NCBI RefSeq assembly: GCF_001517105.1
Contig: NZ_LPVF01000010.1
Span: 496,001 to 560,000 of the forward strand
Origin: Bacillus halotolerans
GTDB taxonomy: Bacteria > Bacillota > Bacilli > Bacillales > Bacillaceae
DNA length: 64,000 nucleotides
Reading direction: 5' to 3'
The position numbers and the translations under genes were made by a program. This document shows positions 1-9,480 of this stretch, piece after piece (positions within the stretch are counted from its first letter, which is position 1; each line of letters starts with the position of its first letter). The notes below the pieces were generated by a model. The model saw nothing but the letters and a program-made list of their open reading frames with translations, was not told the origin of the DNA and searched no databases.

Positions 1-566
1 TTTAAAATCAGGCTGATTTCAGGCCTGAAGTCGTGCGTCCCCATCAGCTGAAATGACGAAAGTTCCGTTACGATCCATTCATCTCCATCAGCGTGATAGG
101 CAACCTCACTTGCGACTGTACCGATGTTTCCGGCGATCAGCGTCTTTTGAGAGTCTGCCTTCAGCATTTCATAAATCAGCGTCGTCGTTGTCGTTTTTCC
201 ATTCGATCCGGTAATCCCGATAAATTTGGCATTAGTCAGATGGTAGGCAAGCTCAATTTCTGTCCAAATCGGTATGCCTCTTTTTTCTGCTTCCTGAACC
301 ATAATATTTTCATATGGAATTCCCGGGTTTTTGATCAGTACAGTAATCTGGTGCTGATCGAACAGAGAAACAGGGTGCTCTCCGCAGACAACTTCGACCC
401 CTTTTTCAGAAAGTTTCTGGGCTGGTTCGTTCTCATCAAAAGGCTTTTGGTCGTTGACTGTAACATAAACACCTTTTTCATGAAGAATAGACGCCGCCGC
501 AAACCCGCTTTTCGCGAGCCCAAGGACTAAAAAATGCTGATTTTGCAAAAATAGATCGTTTTCCAC
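1..566 (-). CDS. murD: UDP-N-acetylmuramoyl-L-alanine--D-glutamate ligase, N-terminal part (cut by window edge)
   Basis: MurD adds D-glutamate to UDP-MurNAc-L-Ala in cytoplasmic peptidoglycan precursor synthesis. About 188 N-terminal residues are present and the C-terminus lies beyond base 1. The reading frame begins with GTG at 566, giving [20 protein letters not shown], the N-terminal nucleotide-binding (Rossmann-like) start typical of MurD. The ATP-binding P-loop [12 protein letters not shown] is encoded near 210-180. The GTG follows the mraY stop codon with no gap, so the two are translationally coupled in the dcw operon. Assignment rests on motifs plus operon position and is secure; only the truncation limits it. 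Confidence 0.95.
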   Translation of the reverse strand, partial: MENDLFLQNQHFLVLGLAKSGFAAASILHEKGVYVTVNDQKPFDENEPAQKLSEKGVEVVCGEHPVSLFDQHQITVLIKNPGIPYENIMVQEAEKRGIPIWTEIELAYHLTNAKFIGITGSNGKTTTTTLIYEMLKADSQKTLIAGNIGTVASEVAYHADGDEWIVTELSSFQLMGTHDFRPEISLIL

Positions 567-1541
567 TTATAACCACACCTCGATGTAAATTCCTAATACG
601 GCAAGCAAAAGTCCCGCAGCCCAAAATGTTACAACAACTCTCCATTCAGACCACCCGACAAGCTCATAATGGTGGTGAAGCGGACTCATTTTAAAGATTC
701 GTTTACCTGTCGTTTTAAAGCTGATGACCTGCAAAATAACGGATAATGTCTCAATGACGAATACACCGCCGATAATGACCAGCAGGATTTCTAATTTCGT
801 TAAAATGGCAATGGTGACGATTGCTCCTCCCAATGCAAGTGATCCTGTATCTCCCATAAACACTTTGGCTGGATGCGCATTGAATACCAGGAAGCCCAGC
901 ACCGCTCCGACAACCGCGACTGAGAAAATAGCAACATCATATTGGGATTGATTCCAAGCCAGGATGGCAAAGGCGCCAAAAGCAATAGCTGCCGTACCTG
1001 ATAATAAACCGTCAAGACCGTCAGTCAGGTTGACGGCGTTTGATCCGCCGACAAGCATAAATAGCACAAGGATAAAGTAAGCCCATCCAAGATCAAATGA
1101 CAGATCAGTCCCAGGAATGCGGATATCCGTCGCAAAATTGTAGTAATGATACACCGCATAAAACACAATTGCGATGATAATTTGTCCGATCAGTTTTTGC
1201 TTTGACGTCAGACCGAGATTTCGTTTCATGACGACTTTGATGTAATCATCCAAAAAGCCGAGTAAACCGTAACCGATCGTAACAAACAGCAGCAGGAACA
1301 TTTCCGGGCTTATTTCTGAAAACTTCTGTGTCATCACAATTGTTGTCACAATGATAGACAGTATGATCATGACTCCGCCCATTGTCGGTGTCCCTGATTT
1401 TTTCTGATGTGATTTCGGTCCTTCTTCTCTAATACTCTGGCCGAATTTTAATCTTCTTAAAAACGGAATAAGAATCGGAGAGAGCAGAACACTGATTAAA
1501 AAACCCATTAAAATTGTAAACAGAATGACTTGCTCAAGCAT
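567..1541 (-). CDS. mraY: Phospho-N-acetylmuramoyl-pentapeptide-transferase
   Basis: MraY transfers phospho-MurNAc-pentapeptide to undecaprenyl phosphate, giving lipid I at the inner face of the membrane. The 324-residue product has the usual family length and about ten hydrophobic segments. Family motifs visible are GFLDDYIKV (around residues 94-102), NLTDGLDGL (about 171-179) and the C-terminal [11 protein letters not shown] at 1541 is preceded by AGGAGGAGAAAAGG, a strong ribosome binding site. It lies between murE (111 bp upstream) and murD (directly abutting) in the conserved dcw order. No truncation or unusual residues were seen. Confidence 0.97.
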   Translation of the reverse strand: MLEQVILFTILMGFLISVLLSPILIPFLRRLKFGQSIREEGPKSHQKKSGTPTMGGVMIILSIIVTTIVMTQKFSEISPEMFLLLFVTIGYGLLGFLDDYIKVVMKRNLGLTSKQKLIGQIIIAIVFYAVYHYYNFATDIRIPGTDLSFDLGWAYFILVLFMLVGGSNAVNLTDGLDGLLSGTAAIAFGAFAILAWNQSQYDVAIFSVAVVGAVLGFLVFNAHPAKVFMGDTGSLALGGAIVTIAILTKLEILLVIIGGVFVIETLSVILQVISFKTTGKRIFKMSPLHHHYELVGWSEWRVVVTFWAAGLLLAVLGIYIEVWL

Positions 1542-1652
1542 TGTCCTTTTCTCCTCCTGTTTCTTTCAAACGACATACGTAGTTATCATATTCATGATTT
1601 TTTTCCATATGAAAAATCTTTTCAAGCTCCATCATTCAATAACATCTCTTTC

Positions 1653-3137
1653 CTATGAATTCGTCTTATTTTTATTCAGTTCGACAATCGCTCTTGCCGC
1701 CACTTCGGCATCGTCAAAGTCAAAAGTTTCGTTCCCAATCTGCTGATAGGTTTCATGGCCTTTCCCGGCAATGAGGACAACGTCGCCTTTTTTGGCGTTG
1801 GCAATGGCAAAGAAGATCGCCTGCTCGCGATTTGCGATGCTGTGGTAGTATTCGTTCTCTACCCCTGCTTCCATATCTCTTAAAATGGCACGCGGATCTT
1901 CGCTTCTTGGATTATCTGAAGTGAAAATCGGTTCGTCAGCCAGCTCAACAGCGATTTTCGCCATTTTCGGGCGTTTCGTCTTATCTCTGTCTCCGCCGCA
2001 GCCGACAACGACAAAAAGCTTTCCTTCCGCCATGTCTCTGCATGTCTTCAGCACGTTTTCAAGGCTGTCCGGCGTATGCGCGTAATCAACTATAACCGGA
2101 AATTCCTGCTGCTGATTAACCAGTTCAAAACGGCCTCTTACGCCATGCAATTCTTCCACGGCTTCTGTAATGGTTTCAAACGGAATGCCTGCCGCAATAC
2201 AAGTCGCAACAGCAGCGAGCACGTTATACACGTTAAACTGTCCAACGAGCGACATCGTGATGTGCTTAGTGCCTTTGTTCGTCACCAGTTGAAAACTCGT
2301 GCCCTGTGCAGTGGTTTTGATATCTTTCGCCATTACATCAGCATTGTTTTTAATTCCATATGTAGAAATATGTGCCGCAGTGACCTTTTCAAAATAAGCG
2401 CTTGCCTCATCATCCGCGTTTAAAACAGCCCGTTTTGGATTTTCATGGTTGAATGCCCCGCCAAGCTGAGAAAACAGCAGGCTTTTTGCCTGTCGGTACT
2501 CATCCATCGTTTTGTGATAGTCAAGGTGATCCTGTGTTAAGTTCGTAAACACGGCAATGTCATAATCACAGCCGTGAACCCGTCCCAGTGACAAAGCGTG
2601 AGAAGAAACCTCCATGATGGCCGTGTCGACGTGCTTGTCATTCATTTTTTTAAATGTTTGCTGCAACGTGACGCTTTCCGGTGTCGTGTTTTTAACGGGA
2701 AGTGTTTCGTCATCGATTTTAATGTACATCGTGCCGATTAAGCCTGTTCGTTTCCCCGCTTTTTTGAGAATCTCATCAACCATATGGGTCGTAGAAGTTT
2801 TTCCGTTTGTGCCCGTTATTCCGATCAGCTGCAGTTTCTTTGTCGGCTGTCCGTAAAACGCATCAGACAAAACGCTGAGCGCCCGCAGTGACTGCCGGAC
2901 AATGATGACAGGCACATCCACATCAAGCTCCTTTTCAGCCACAATAGCCGCTGCGCCGTTTTCAACTGCTTTTTGCGCAAAATCATGGCCATCTACCGTA
3001 TACCCTTTTACACATACAAAAAGACTCCCTTTCTTTACTTCCCTGGAGTCCATCTCAATTGAAGTTATTTCAGGGTCTTGTGAGTCATTTACAGAAGGTT
3101 CGGTTGTTAAGTATGTAAGCAGCTTTGTAAGTTTCAT
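1653..3137 (-). CDS. murE: UDP-N-acetylmuramoyl-tripeptide synthetase (meso-diaminopimelate adding)
   Basis: MurE adds the third amino acid to UDP-MurNAc-L-Ala-D-Glu. At 494 residues it is full length for the family. It shows the Mur ligase P-loop [11 protein letters not shown] (about residues 106-116), the [11 protein letters not shown] region, and the motif DNPR (about 408-411). DNPR is the known signature of meso-diaminopimelate rather than lysine specificity, which fits Bacillus cell walls. The ATG at 3137 begins [10 protein letters not shown]. The gene sits 173 bp downstream of spoVD, a gap large enough for its own promoter, and is followed by mraY. Confidence 0.97.
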   Translation of the reverse strand: MKLTKLLTYLTTEPSVNDSQDPEITSIEMDSREVKKGSLFVCVKGYTVDGHDFAQKAVENGAAAIVAEKELDVDVPVIIVRQSLRALSVLSDAFYGQPTKKLQLIGITGTNGKTSTTHMVDEILKKAGKRTGLIGTMYIKIDDETLPVKNTTPESVTLQQTFKKMNDKHVDTAIMEVSSHALSLGRVHGCDYDIAVFTNLTQDHLDYHKTMDEYRQAKSLLFSQLGGAFNHENPKRAVLNADDEASAYFEKVTAAHISTYGIKNNADVMAKDIKTTAQGTSFQLVTNKGTKHITMSLVGQFNVYNVLAAVATCIAAGIPFETITEAVEELHGVRGRFELVNQQQEFPVIVDYAHTPDSLENVLKTCRDMAEGKLFVVVGCGGDRDKTKRPKMAKIAVELADEPIFTSDNPRSEDPRAILRDMEAGVENEYYHSIANREQAIFFAIANAKKGDVVLIAGKGHETYQQIGNETFDFDDAEVAARAIVELNKNKTNS

Positions 3138-3310
3138 CGTATCAAACCTCTCAACATTCTATTCGTTCTTTTTATCATTGAAGTCACATCAAATGATGTG
3201 ATAATGACTTTTAAGCATACAGTTCATATTTTAGCGTAAAAAAAGGATACATCCAGCTAATCTTGAAAGATATCAGCATTTTTCTGCAATAAAATAATAG
3301 GCAGCCCGAA

Positions 3311-5251
3311 TTAATCGGCTGCCTCCTTTTCATCTTCTTCAGTCAAATAAACACGTATCTTAGAGCCCTCTTTTACTTTTGTTCCTGCAGCTGGTGATTG
3401 TTTGACGATTTTGCTTCCTTTTCCGGAAGCATCTATATTCAGATTCACCAAGAGTGACTCAAGATCTGAGACAGACATCCCTACAACATTCGGAACTTCT
3501 ATTGTTTTTGTGTCGTTCCATTGGTATTTTTTTTCGATTTGATTTTTCCTAGGCTTAACACCAAGCTCCGGCAGGCTGTCTCTCATAATACTTCCCACAA
3601 TAGGCGCTGCAACGGTTCCGCCAAACTGAATCGTGCCTTTCGGGTTATCCACCGCGACATAGACGACAAGACTCGGATCGTCAGCCGGAGCGAAACCGAT
3701 AAATGATACAATGTGGTTGTTTTCGAGGTATTTTCCATCTTTAACCTTTTGTGCTGTTCCTGTTTTTCCGCCGACACGATAGCCTTCGACAAACGCATTG
3801 CGTCCGGTGCCTTCTGCAACGACGCTTTCTAAAGCATAGCGGATTTGTTTTGATGTTTCCTTAGAAATGACTTGTTTCTTGGCGATTGGCGATTGTTTTT
3901 TGACAGTTTTTTTGGTGACCGGATCAAGCCACTCTTTTGCTATATAAGGTGTGTAGAGCGTGCCGCCGTTAACAGCGGCAGAAACGGCTGCAACCTGCTG
4001 AATCGGCGTGACGGATACTCCCTGTCCGAAGGCGGTTGTCGCTTGCTCAACCGGGCCTACTCTGTCAAGCGGAAATAAAATCCCTGTTCCTTCCCCCTGC
4101 AGGTCAATCCCGGTTTTTTGGCCAAATCCAAAGCCTTTTATATATTTGAATAGCTTTTCTTTGCCCAATCTCTCGCCCAATTCAACGAAGCCGGGGTTAC
4201 AGGAGTTTTGCACAACTTCAAGGTACGTTTGCAGCCCGTGGCCGCCCCTTTTCCAACAGCGCAGTCTTGCTCCGTCTACTTCTGCATGCCCTTTATCATA
4301 AAATTGGTCGCGTTTTAAGTTGACTTTTTGCTCCTCCAGAGCCGCCGCAAGTGTAATAATCTTAAAGGTAGAACCCGGCTCGTATGTGCTCCATACAGGG
4401 AGATTCCGATTGTAAACAGACGGGTCAACAGATTGGTAATCAGCCGGATCAAAGTCAGGTCTGCTTGCCATTCCAAGTATTTCTCCGTTTTTCGGATTCA
4501 TTGCGACTGCAATCATACCGTCTGGATGATATTTAGCTTCAGCATTATCAAGCTCTCGTTCCATTATGGTTTGCACCTTCGAATCCACAGTCAGCTTCAT
4601 ATCGAGTCCATCCTTAGGAGGCGTGTAGTCATCCGCTTCATCGGGCATTTTCTTCCCTTTGGCATCTGTATAAAACTTAACAGAGCCTTTTTCTCCTTTT
4701 AAATCATTATCATAATAGGCTTCAAGCCCAAGAAGTCCTTGGTTATCAATACCGGCAAACCCAAGCACATGAGATAAAAAGCTGCCGAACGGATAATGGC
4801 GGATACTATCCTCCGCTACATACACCCCTTTTAAATCGAGCGCTTTGATTTCTTTTGCCTTCTCATTTGAAATTTTCCTCCCTTCTGGCGTAATCTTTTC
4901 TATCGATGCTTTTTTCGTGACGTGCTTATATACTTTTTCTTCAGACATATTTAACACCGCAGCCAGCTGTTTGCTCGTTTTCAGCGGATTCTGGACTTGG
5001 CGCGGCACGACAAATACGGTCGGTGCACTTTTATTTGTGGCAAGCTTAACGCCGTTCCGATCAAGGATCTCTCCCCGTTCCGGCTCAAACGGCAGGTTCC
5101 GGCTCCAGGAATCCTTCGCCAGAGAAGTCAGTTTCTCCCCCATGACAAACTGAACATACCCCAGCCTTGTATCAATGATCAGAAATACGATCACTCCAAA
5201 AAGCAAAACAAATAATAAACGTTTTCTAACCGTTACATTCGAGACGCGCAA
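3311..5251 (-). CDS. spoVD: Sporulation-specific penicillin-binding protein SpoVD
   Basis: Class B penicillin-binding protein (transpeptidase) needed for spore cortex synthesis. I choose TTG at 5251 (646 residues): AAGGAG at 5268-5263 is correctly spaced for it, whereas the upstream GTG at 5263 overlaps that Shine-Dalgarno sequence. With this start the acylation motif STFK falls at Ser294-Lys297. Cys332 and Cys351 also match the redox pair known in B. subtilis SpoVD, whose disulfide is reduced by StoA; Cys351 lies inside the SCN motif (350-352). The order is an N-terminal membrane anchor, PBP dimer domain, transpeptidase with KTGTA, then one C-terminal PASTA domain. Its place between pbpB and murE is conserved in endospore formers. 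Confidence 0.96.
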   Translation of the reverse strand: MRVSNVTVRKRLLFVLLFGVIVFLIIDTRLGYVQFVMGEKLTSLAKDSWSRNLPFEPERGEILDRNGVKLATNKSAPTVFVVPRQVQNPLKTSKQLAAVLNMSEEKVYKHVTKKASIEKITPEGRKISNEKAKEIKALDLKGVYVAEDSIRHYPFGSFLSHVLGFAGIDNQGLLGLEAYYDNDLKGEKGSVKFYTDAKGKKMPDEADDYTPPKDGLDMKLTVDSKVQTIMERELDNAEAKYHPDGMIAVAMNPKNGEILGMASRPDFDPADYQSVDPSVYNRNLPVWSTYEPGSTFKIITLAAALEEQKVNLKRDQFYDKGHAEVDGARLRCWKRGGHGLQTYLEVVQNSCNPGFVELGERLGKEKLFKYIKGFGFGQKTGIDLQGEGTGILFPLDRVGPVEQATTAFGQGVSVTPIQQVAAVSAAVNGGTLYTPYIAKEWLDPVTKKTVKKQSPIAKKQVISKETSKQIRYALESVVAEGTGRNAFVEGYRVGGKTGTAQKVKDGKYLENNHIVSFIGFAPADDPSLVVYVAVDNPKGTIQFGGTVAAPIVGSIMRDSLPELGVKPRKNQIEKKYQWNDTKTIEVPNVVGMSVSDLESLLVNLNIDASGKGSKIVKQSPAAGTKVKEGSKIRVYLTEEDEKEAAD

Positions 5252-5332
5252 GGCACCGTTCACTCCTTATTTAGGCTTGTTTCATTTTATGCCTGCGTAT
5301 AGACAGGTAGAACGGCGCTCCTCTTTGGAGAT

Positions 5333-5370
5333 ATAAAAAAAGAAAGCTTACCCGACGGGGTAAGCTTTCT
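5333..5370 (-). terminator. Intrinsic terminator after pbpB
   Basis: A 13-bp perfect stem (5341-5353 with 5358-5370) around the loop GACG is followed on the minus strand by a run of eight T. It sits between pbpB and spoVD, separating the vegetative division genes from the sporulation PBP and the mur genes, which must have their own promoters or rely on read-through. Confidence 0.9.
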
Positions 5371-5376
5371 TTCTAT

Positions 5377-7530
5377 TTAATCAGGATTCTTAAACTTCAC
5401 CTTGATCACAGTACCGTCTTTTATTTCTTTGTCCTTCTTAACGCTTTGGCTCACAGCGTAACCTTGTCCGCTCACTTCAATATGAATTCCTGCCAAATCG
5501 CCGTATTGAAGAACCTCTCTTCTCGACCAGCCTGTCATATCAGGCATCTTGATTTTGCCCCCCGTTTTCAGGAAGACCTTCTGATTGGTCAAAACTTCCT
5601 CACCCGCTTTTGGATATTGCTCTTTTACCGCAATATCACTTCCGATCACAATCGGTGTGAGGTTTTCGGCTTTCGCTTTCTTTTGAGCACCTGTTACAGT
5701 TTGATCTGTTAATTCAGGCATCGCCTGCGCTTTCGTTTCTTCCTTATTTGAATCAGACGTTTCAGTCGGTTCAATGTTCAGGTAGTGCAGGCTGTTTTTC
5801 ATTGTTGGGTTGAAGATTTCTGATACTGGATTAGAACCTGTTTCATCATTTTCTAATTGCGGCTGCTGCACTGCAACATAGATCAGCAGCTCAGGATCAT
5901 CTTTAGGCGCCATTCCCATGACAGAAAATACGTAATTATCGCGTCCAGACAGATAACCGTTTTGTCCGGCAATTTGCGCTGTTCCGGTTTTAACAGCCAC
6001 ATCAAAACCTTCAATTTTATATGGCTGTCCAGTACCGATATCAGATGTAACGACATCACCTAAAATATTACGAACCTTTTTAGCGGTATCCGCAGAAATT
6101 GGGGTACCGGCGGACTGAGGTTTATTTTGATAAATGGTTTTTTTCTTGTCAGGATCAACAATATGGTCTATGACATAGGGTTTCATCATTTTACCGTCAT
6201 TTGCTATTGCAGTTGCAGCCTGCAGCTGTTGAATTGGTGTAACAGCAGAGGCTTGGCCATATGCAGTCGATGCTTTGTCAAATTCATATTTAAAATTCAT
6301 TTTACTTGATACTTCACCTGGCAAGTCAATACCTGTTTTTTGATAGAAATTGAACTTATGAAGATACTCATTAAACCGGGAATAGCCCAATTTTTCATTA
6401 GTCAGTTTGGCAAAAGCAACATTTGAAGACCTTACAACACCGTCATGATATGTTGTTGGCCCCCACCCTACACCATCATTGTGGTCCCTTACAGGTTCTC
6501 CCCCAACTATATATGTTCCGGACTTGTACTTTTCATTGCCGTTATACACATTCTCCTGTATCGCAGCTGCAAGTGTAAAGATTTTCATTGTCGACCCGGG
6601 CTCATACGCATATGAAATCAAATCGTTATAATAATTCGTCACATCGCGCGTATTCGGGTCAAAGCTTGGACGCTGCCCCATGGCTAGCACTTTTCCCGTC
6701 TTCGGATCAACAACTGCGGCCATGATTTTTTTCGGTTTATACTTTTCCGCCACTTTTGTCATACTGTCTTCTAAAAAGGTTTGAATTTTCTGGTCAATGG
6801 TTAAATATACATTGTCACCATTTTTTGGCGCTGTAATTTTATTTTTGCTGTTCGGGAGCTCCCAGCCGGATTTGTCACTTTCATATGTTACGTATCCGTC
6901 CCGCTCCTTCAAATACTGATCCAGCACTTTTTCTAAGCCCATCGCGCCCGTAATTTCATTTGTTTTTTGGTCAACCTCGGCATAGCCGATTAAGTTGGAC
7001 GCAAATATGCCGTTCGGATAGTACCGCTTTGTATCACGCAAAAATGAAATTCCCGGAAGTTTCAGCTTTTCGATTTTCTGTTTTTGGGAATAGGTAATAT
7101 CCCGGCCTGCGGATCCGAACTCAACTTGTTTTGCACCCTTCTTATTTAAGATATCAAGGATTTCAGCCTTGTCCAAATCTATCACTTTAGACAGTTCTTC
7201 CGCTGTTTTTTCCTTGTTCTTGACATGCTGCGGATGCTTTTTGTCAGTTGTCATTTTTTCATCAAGAACAGCGATCAGCTTATACGTAGCTGTATCCTCA
7301 GCAATCACTTTTCCATTTCTGTCTAAAATGGAGCCCCGGCTCGCTTCGATTGTCCGTTTCTTTTCATGCTGCTCTGTCGCTTTTGTCGCAAGCACTTCAC
7401 CGTCGGCTTTTCCGGTTATTTGAATATATGCCATTCTCCCAAGGATGACAAAGAAAAAGAGAGCGAAACAAATACTTAGAATCGCCGCTCCTCTGTTCAT
7501 AAATTTATTCTTTTTTGGCATTTGAATCAT
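5377..7530 (-). CDS. pbpB: Penicillin-binding protein 2B, septal transpeptidase
   Basis: Essential class B PBP that cross-links septal peptidoglycan with the polymerase FtsW in the divisome. It has 717 residues: a cytoplasmic tail and one membrane segment (about 14-37), a dimerisation domain, the transpeptidase with STMK (Ser313-Lys316), SSN (368-370) and KTGTA (514-518), then two C-terminal PASTA domains. ATG at 7530 overlaps the ftsL stop as ATGA; a second ATG at 7521 is better spaced (9 nt) from CAGGA and may be the one used. The residue before KTGTA is Val where Gly is usual as I remember it. A strong terminator follows the gene. Confidence 0.96.
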   Translation of the reverse strand: MIQMPKKNKFMNRGAAILSICFALFFFVILGRMAYIQITGKADGEVLATKATEQHEKKRTIEASRGSILDRNGKVIAEDTATYKLIAVLDEKMTTDKKHPQHVKNKEKTAEELSKVIDLDKAEILDILNKKGAKQVEFGSAGRDITYSQKQKIEKLKLPGISFLRDTKRYYPNGIFASNLIGYAEVDQKTNEITGAMGLEKVLDQYLKERDGYVTYESDKSGWELPNSKNKITAPKNGDNVYLTIDQKIQTFLEDSMTKVAEKYKPKKIMAAVVDPKTGKVLAMGQRPSFDPNTRDVTNYYNDLISYAYEPGSTMKIFTLAAAIQENVYNGNEKYKSGTYIVGGEPVRDHNDGVGWGPTTYHDGVVRSSNVAFAKLTNEKLGYSRFNEYLHKFNFYQKTGIDLPGEVSSKMNFKYEFDKASTAYGQASAVTPIQQLQAATAIANDGKMMKPYVIDHIVDPDKKKTIYQNKPQSAGTPISADTAKKVRNILGDVVTSDIGTGQPYKIEGFDVAVKTGTAQIAGQNGYLSGRDNYVFSVMGMAPKDDPELLIYVAVQQPQLENDETGSNPVSEIFNPTMKNSLHYLNIEPTETSDSNKEETKAQAMPELTDQTVTGAQKKAKAENLTPIVIGSDIAVKEQYPKAGEEVLTNQKVFLKTGGKIKMPDMTGWSRREVLQYGDLAGIHIEVSGQGYAVSQSVKKDKEIKDGTVIKVKFKNPD

Positions 7531-7880
7531 TCCTGTATGTTTTTCACTTTTTTATCTTTTAAATTCAAGCCGTTCTTTTTCGCAATATCCATAATGCGCT
7601 GCGGCTTGCTTAAATCAGCAACGCTTTTTTCGAGGTCACCAATCTGCTTGTTTTCGGACGAAATTTGCTCCTCAAGCTTTTGCACCTCTATATTTGTTTG
7701 GTAAGCCGCATATGCCTTCGATACGATCAAAAGCGATACGCTCAGCACTGCCGCAGCGAAGAGGACGAGAAGCACCTTTTCTCCGAGTGTAATGGAAGCC
7801 CTTTTCTTGACAATCACTTTTTTCTCAGGACTGATCGCATGCCGTTGCTGTTTCTCTGGTTGATAAGCTAAATTGCTCAT
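7527..7880 (-). CDS. ftsL: Cell division protein FtsL
   Basis: Small bitopic divisome protein that works with DivIC and DivIB to activate septal wall synthesis. It has 117 residues: a basic cytoplasmic N-terminus (to about 38), a single membrane segment near 40-60, and an external leucine-zipper-like coiled coil rich in Glu, Lys and Leu. Length and topology match B. subtilis FtsL. It overlaps pbpB by 4 bp and starts about 40 bp after rsmH. In B. subtilis FtsL is unstable and its level sets division timing; MraZ, encoded upstream here, is reported to control it. Confidence 0.95.
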   Translation of the reverse strand: MSNLAYQPEKQQRHAISPEKKVIVKKRASITLGEKVLLVLFAAAVLSVSLLIVSKAYAAYQTNIEVQKLEEQISSENKQIGDLEKSVADLSKPQRIMDIAKKNGLNLKDKKVKNIQE

Positions 7881-7919
7881 AGGCTGATGACCTCCTTTTA
7901 AGTTTGCGTTCGCGTATTG

Positions 7920-8855
7920 TTATTTTCTTTTTTCAGCAATTCGAAGCTTCGCAGAACGAGCACGATTGTTTTCTGCCAACTCTTCTTCAGATGCCGTGAT
8001 CGGTTTTCTTGTGATAAGCTTGAGCTCCGGTTCAAACTCTTCCGGTATAACAGGAAGACCCGGAGGAAGTTCCGGAAGTGACGACTTCTCTTTAAACGTA
8101 GATTTACAAATTCTGTCCTCAAGTGAGTGGAAGGTAATCACTGATACCCTGCCCCCCGGCTTTAACACGTCAATCGCTTGCTCCAAAGCCTCTTCAAAAA
8201 CCTTCAGTTCATCGTTCACAGCAATTCTGATTGCCTGAAACACGCGTTTTGCGGGATGTCCTCCGCTCCTTCTGGCCGGAGCGGGAATCGCGTCTTTTAT
8301 TAGATCGACCAGTTGGCCCGTAGTTTGAATAGGAGATTTGCTTCTTGCCTCCTCAATTTTTCTGGCGATCTGTTTGCTGAACTTCTCTTCACCGTATTTA
8401 AAGAAAATACGGACAAGATCCTCATAGCGCCACTCATTTACGACCTCTTTCGCCGTAAGCGTGGCCGACTGGTCCATCCTCATGTCCAAAGGTGCGTCAT
8501 GATGGTAACTGAATCCTCTTTCCGGTGTATCCAGCTGCGGGGAAGACACCCCTAAATCAAATAAAATACCGTCTACTTCAGTAATGCCGTGTTCATGTAA
8601 ACATTCTTTTAAATACCTAAAGTTGCTTTTAATCAGAATAAGCTGTCCTTGATAATCGGACAACGCTTTTTCCGCATGCTGTAATGCCGTGTCATCTTGG
8701 TCAAAAGCGATTAAACGCCCTTTCTCTGATAACTGCTGTAATAAATATGTACTGTGCCCAGCTCCGCCGAGTGTGCAGTCTACATATGTACCGTCCGGTT
8801 TAATATTTAGGCCGTCAACGGTTTCACGAAGAAGTACTGTCTTGTGTTGAAACAT
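7920..8855 (-). CDS. rsmH: 16S rRNA (cytosine(1402)-N(4))-methyltransferase RsmH
   Basis: SAM-dependent methyltransferase acting on C1402 in the decoding centre of 16S rRNA. With the ATG at 8855 (MFQHKTVLL) the product is 311 residues, the B. subtilis length. AAAGGTGG at about 8875-8868 serves as ribosome binding site, and the GTG at 8870 lies inside it, so it is unlikely to be the start. SAM-binding motif [11 protein letters not shown] lies near residues 27-37, with [11 protein letters not shown] near 100-110. It is the second gene of the dcw cluster, between mraZ and ftsL, as in most bacteria. Confidence 0.96.
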   Translation of the reverse strand: MFQHKTVLLRETVDGLNIKPDGTYVDCTLGGAGHSTYLLQQLSEKGRLIAFDQDDTALQHAEKALSDYQGQLILIKSNFRYLKECLHEHGITEVDGILFDLGVSSPQLDTPERGFSYHHDAPLDMRMDQSATLTAKEVVNEWRYEDLVRIFFKYGEEKFSKQIARKIEEARSKSPIQTTGQLVDLIKDAIPAPARRSGGHPAKRVFQAIRIAVNDELKVFEEALEQAIDVLKPGGRVSVITFHSLEDRICKSTFKEKSSLPELPPGLPVIPEEFEPELKLITRKPITASEEELAENNRARSAKLRIAEKRK

Positions 8856-8923
8856 TTGTGTTGGTCCCACCTTTTATCAGGATGAATTGAAATTGTTTTT
8901 AGAGTGTTATACACGAAGATTCA

Positions 8924-9355
8924 TTATATATCAAACCCAATCATGTTTTCAGCAATTTCAGCGAATGAATCTTCTTGCTCTTCTGTGTATTGTTCCCAAA
9001 TTACTTTACTCCACAATTCAATTCGATTCGAAACCCCGATAACAACACATTCTTTTTCCAGTTTAGCGTAATTCAATAGAGATGATGCGATATTCACCCT
9101 GCCCTGCTTGTCCAGTTCGCATTCTGTCGCACCTGAAAAGAAAAAACGGGTAAATGCGCGGGCATCTTTTTTTGTGAGAGGAAGAGCTTTTAATTTTTCT
9201 TCAATCTGTTTCCACTCGTGCATAGGGTAACCGAAGAGACATTGATCAAGTCCTCTTGTCAGCACAAACTGCTCACCGAGGCCTTCTCTGAATTTAGCGG
9301 GTACGATCATGCGGCCTTTCGCATCGATTGTATGCTGGTATTCACCCATAAACAT
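8924..9355 (-). CDS. mraZ: Transcriptional regulator MraZ
   Basis: AbrB-like double-repeat DNA-binding protein that represses its own dcw promoter. The family start [15 protein letters not shown] is at ATG 9355 (143 residues). The two SpoVT/AbrB-type repeats are visible as [14 protein letters not shown] and [16 protein letters not shown]. An in-frame GTG at 9370 is preceded by AGGAGAG and would add five residues. I prefer 9355 because MF(x)G is the conserved N-terminus, but the ribosome binding site fits the GTG well. The operator boxes lie just upstream. Confidence 0.93.
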   Translation of the reverse strand: MFMGEYQHTIDAKGRMIVPAKFREGLGEQFVLTRGLDQCLFGYPMHEWKQIEEKLKALPLTKKDARAFTRFFFSGATECELDKQGRVNIASSLLNYAKLEKECVVIGVSNRIELWSKVIWEQYTEEQEDSFAEIAENMIGFDI

Positions 9356-9385
9356 GATCTTTTGCCCCACTTTCTCTCCTTAACT

Positions 9386-9410
9386 CACCACTATCCACCA
9401 CTTCTCTCCA
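9386..9410 (-). promoter_or_regulatory. MraZ operator: three 10-bp-phased TGGNG boxes
   Basis: On the minus strand TGGAG (9410-9406), TGGTG (9400-9396) and TGGTG (9390-9386) recur exactly every 10 bp, each separated by 5 bp. Known MraZ binding sites are direct TGG-type repeats with this spacing in front of mraZ. A possible -10 (TAAAAT, 9423-9418) lies just upstream of the boxes, but no good -35 is visible. Negative autoregulation of the dcw promoter is the likely role. Confidence 0.8.
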
Positions 9411-9437
9411 CAACTTCATTTTACACTGTTTATACAT

Positions 9438-9465
9438 AAAAAAAAACCCTGAACTATTCAGGGTT
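9438..9465 (-). terminator. Intrinsic terminator after bshC
   Basis: A 9-bp perfect stem (9445-9453 with 9457-9465, loop CTA) is followed by a run of T on the minus strand. It closes bshC and insulates the mraZ promoter region from upstream transcription. Confidence 0.9.
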
Positions 9466-9480
9466 CTTTAAAACTTTATT

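Noticed and set aside
93..530. Open frame of 145 codons on the plus strand opposite murD
   Set aside because: The minus strand carries the MurD P-loop frame through the same bases. The plus-strand frame has no ribosome binding site and low-complexity, Phe/Arg-rich content typical of an antisense shadow.
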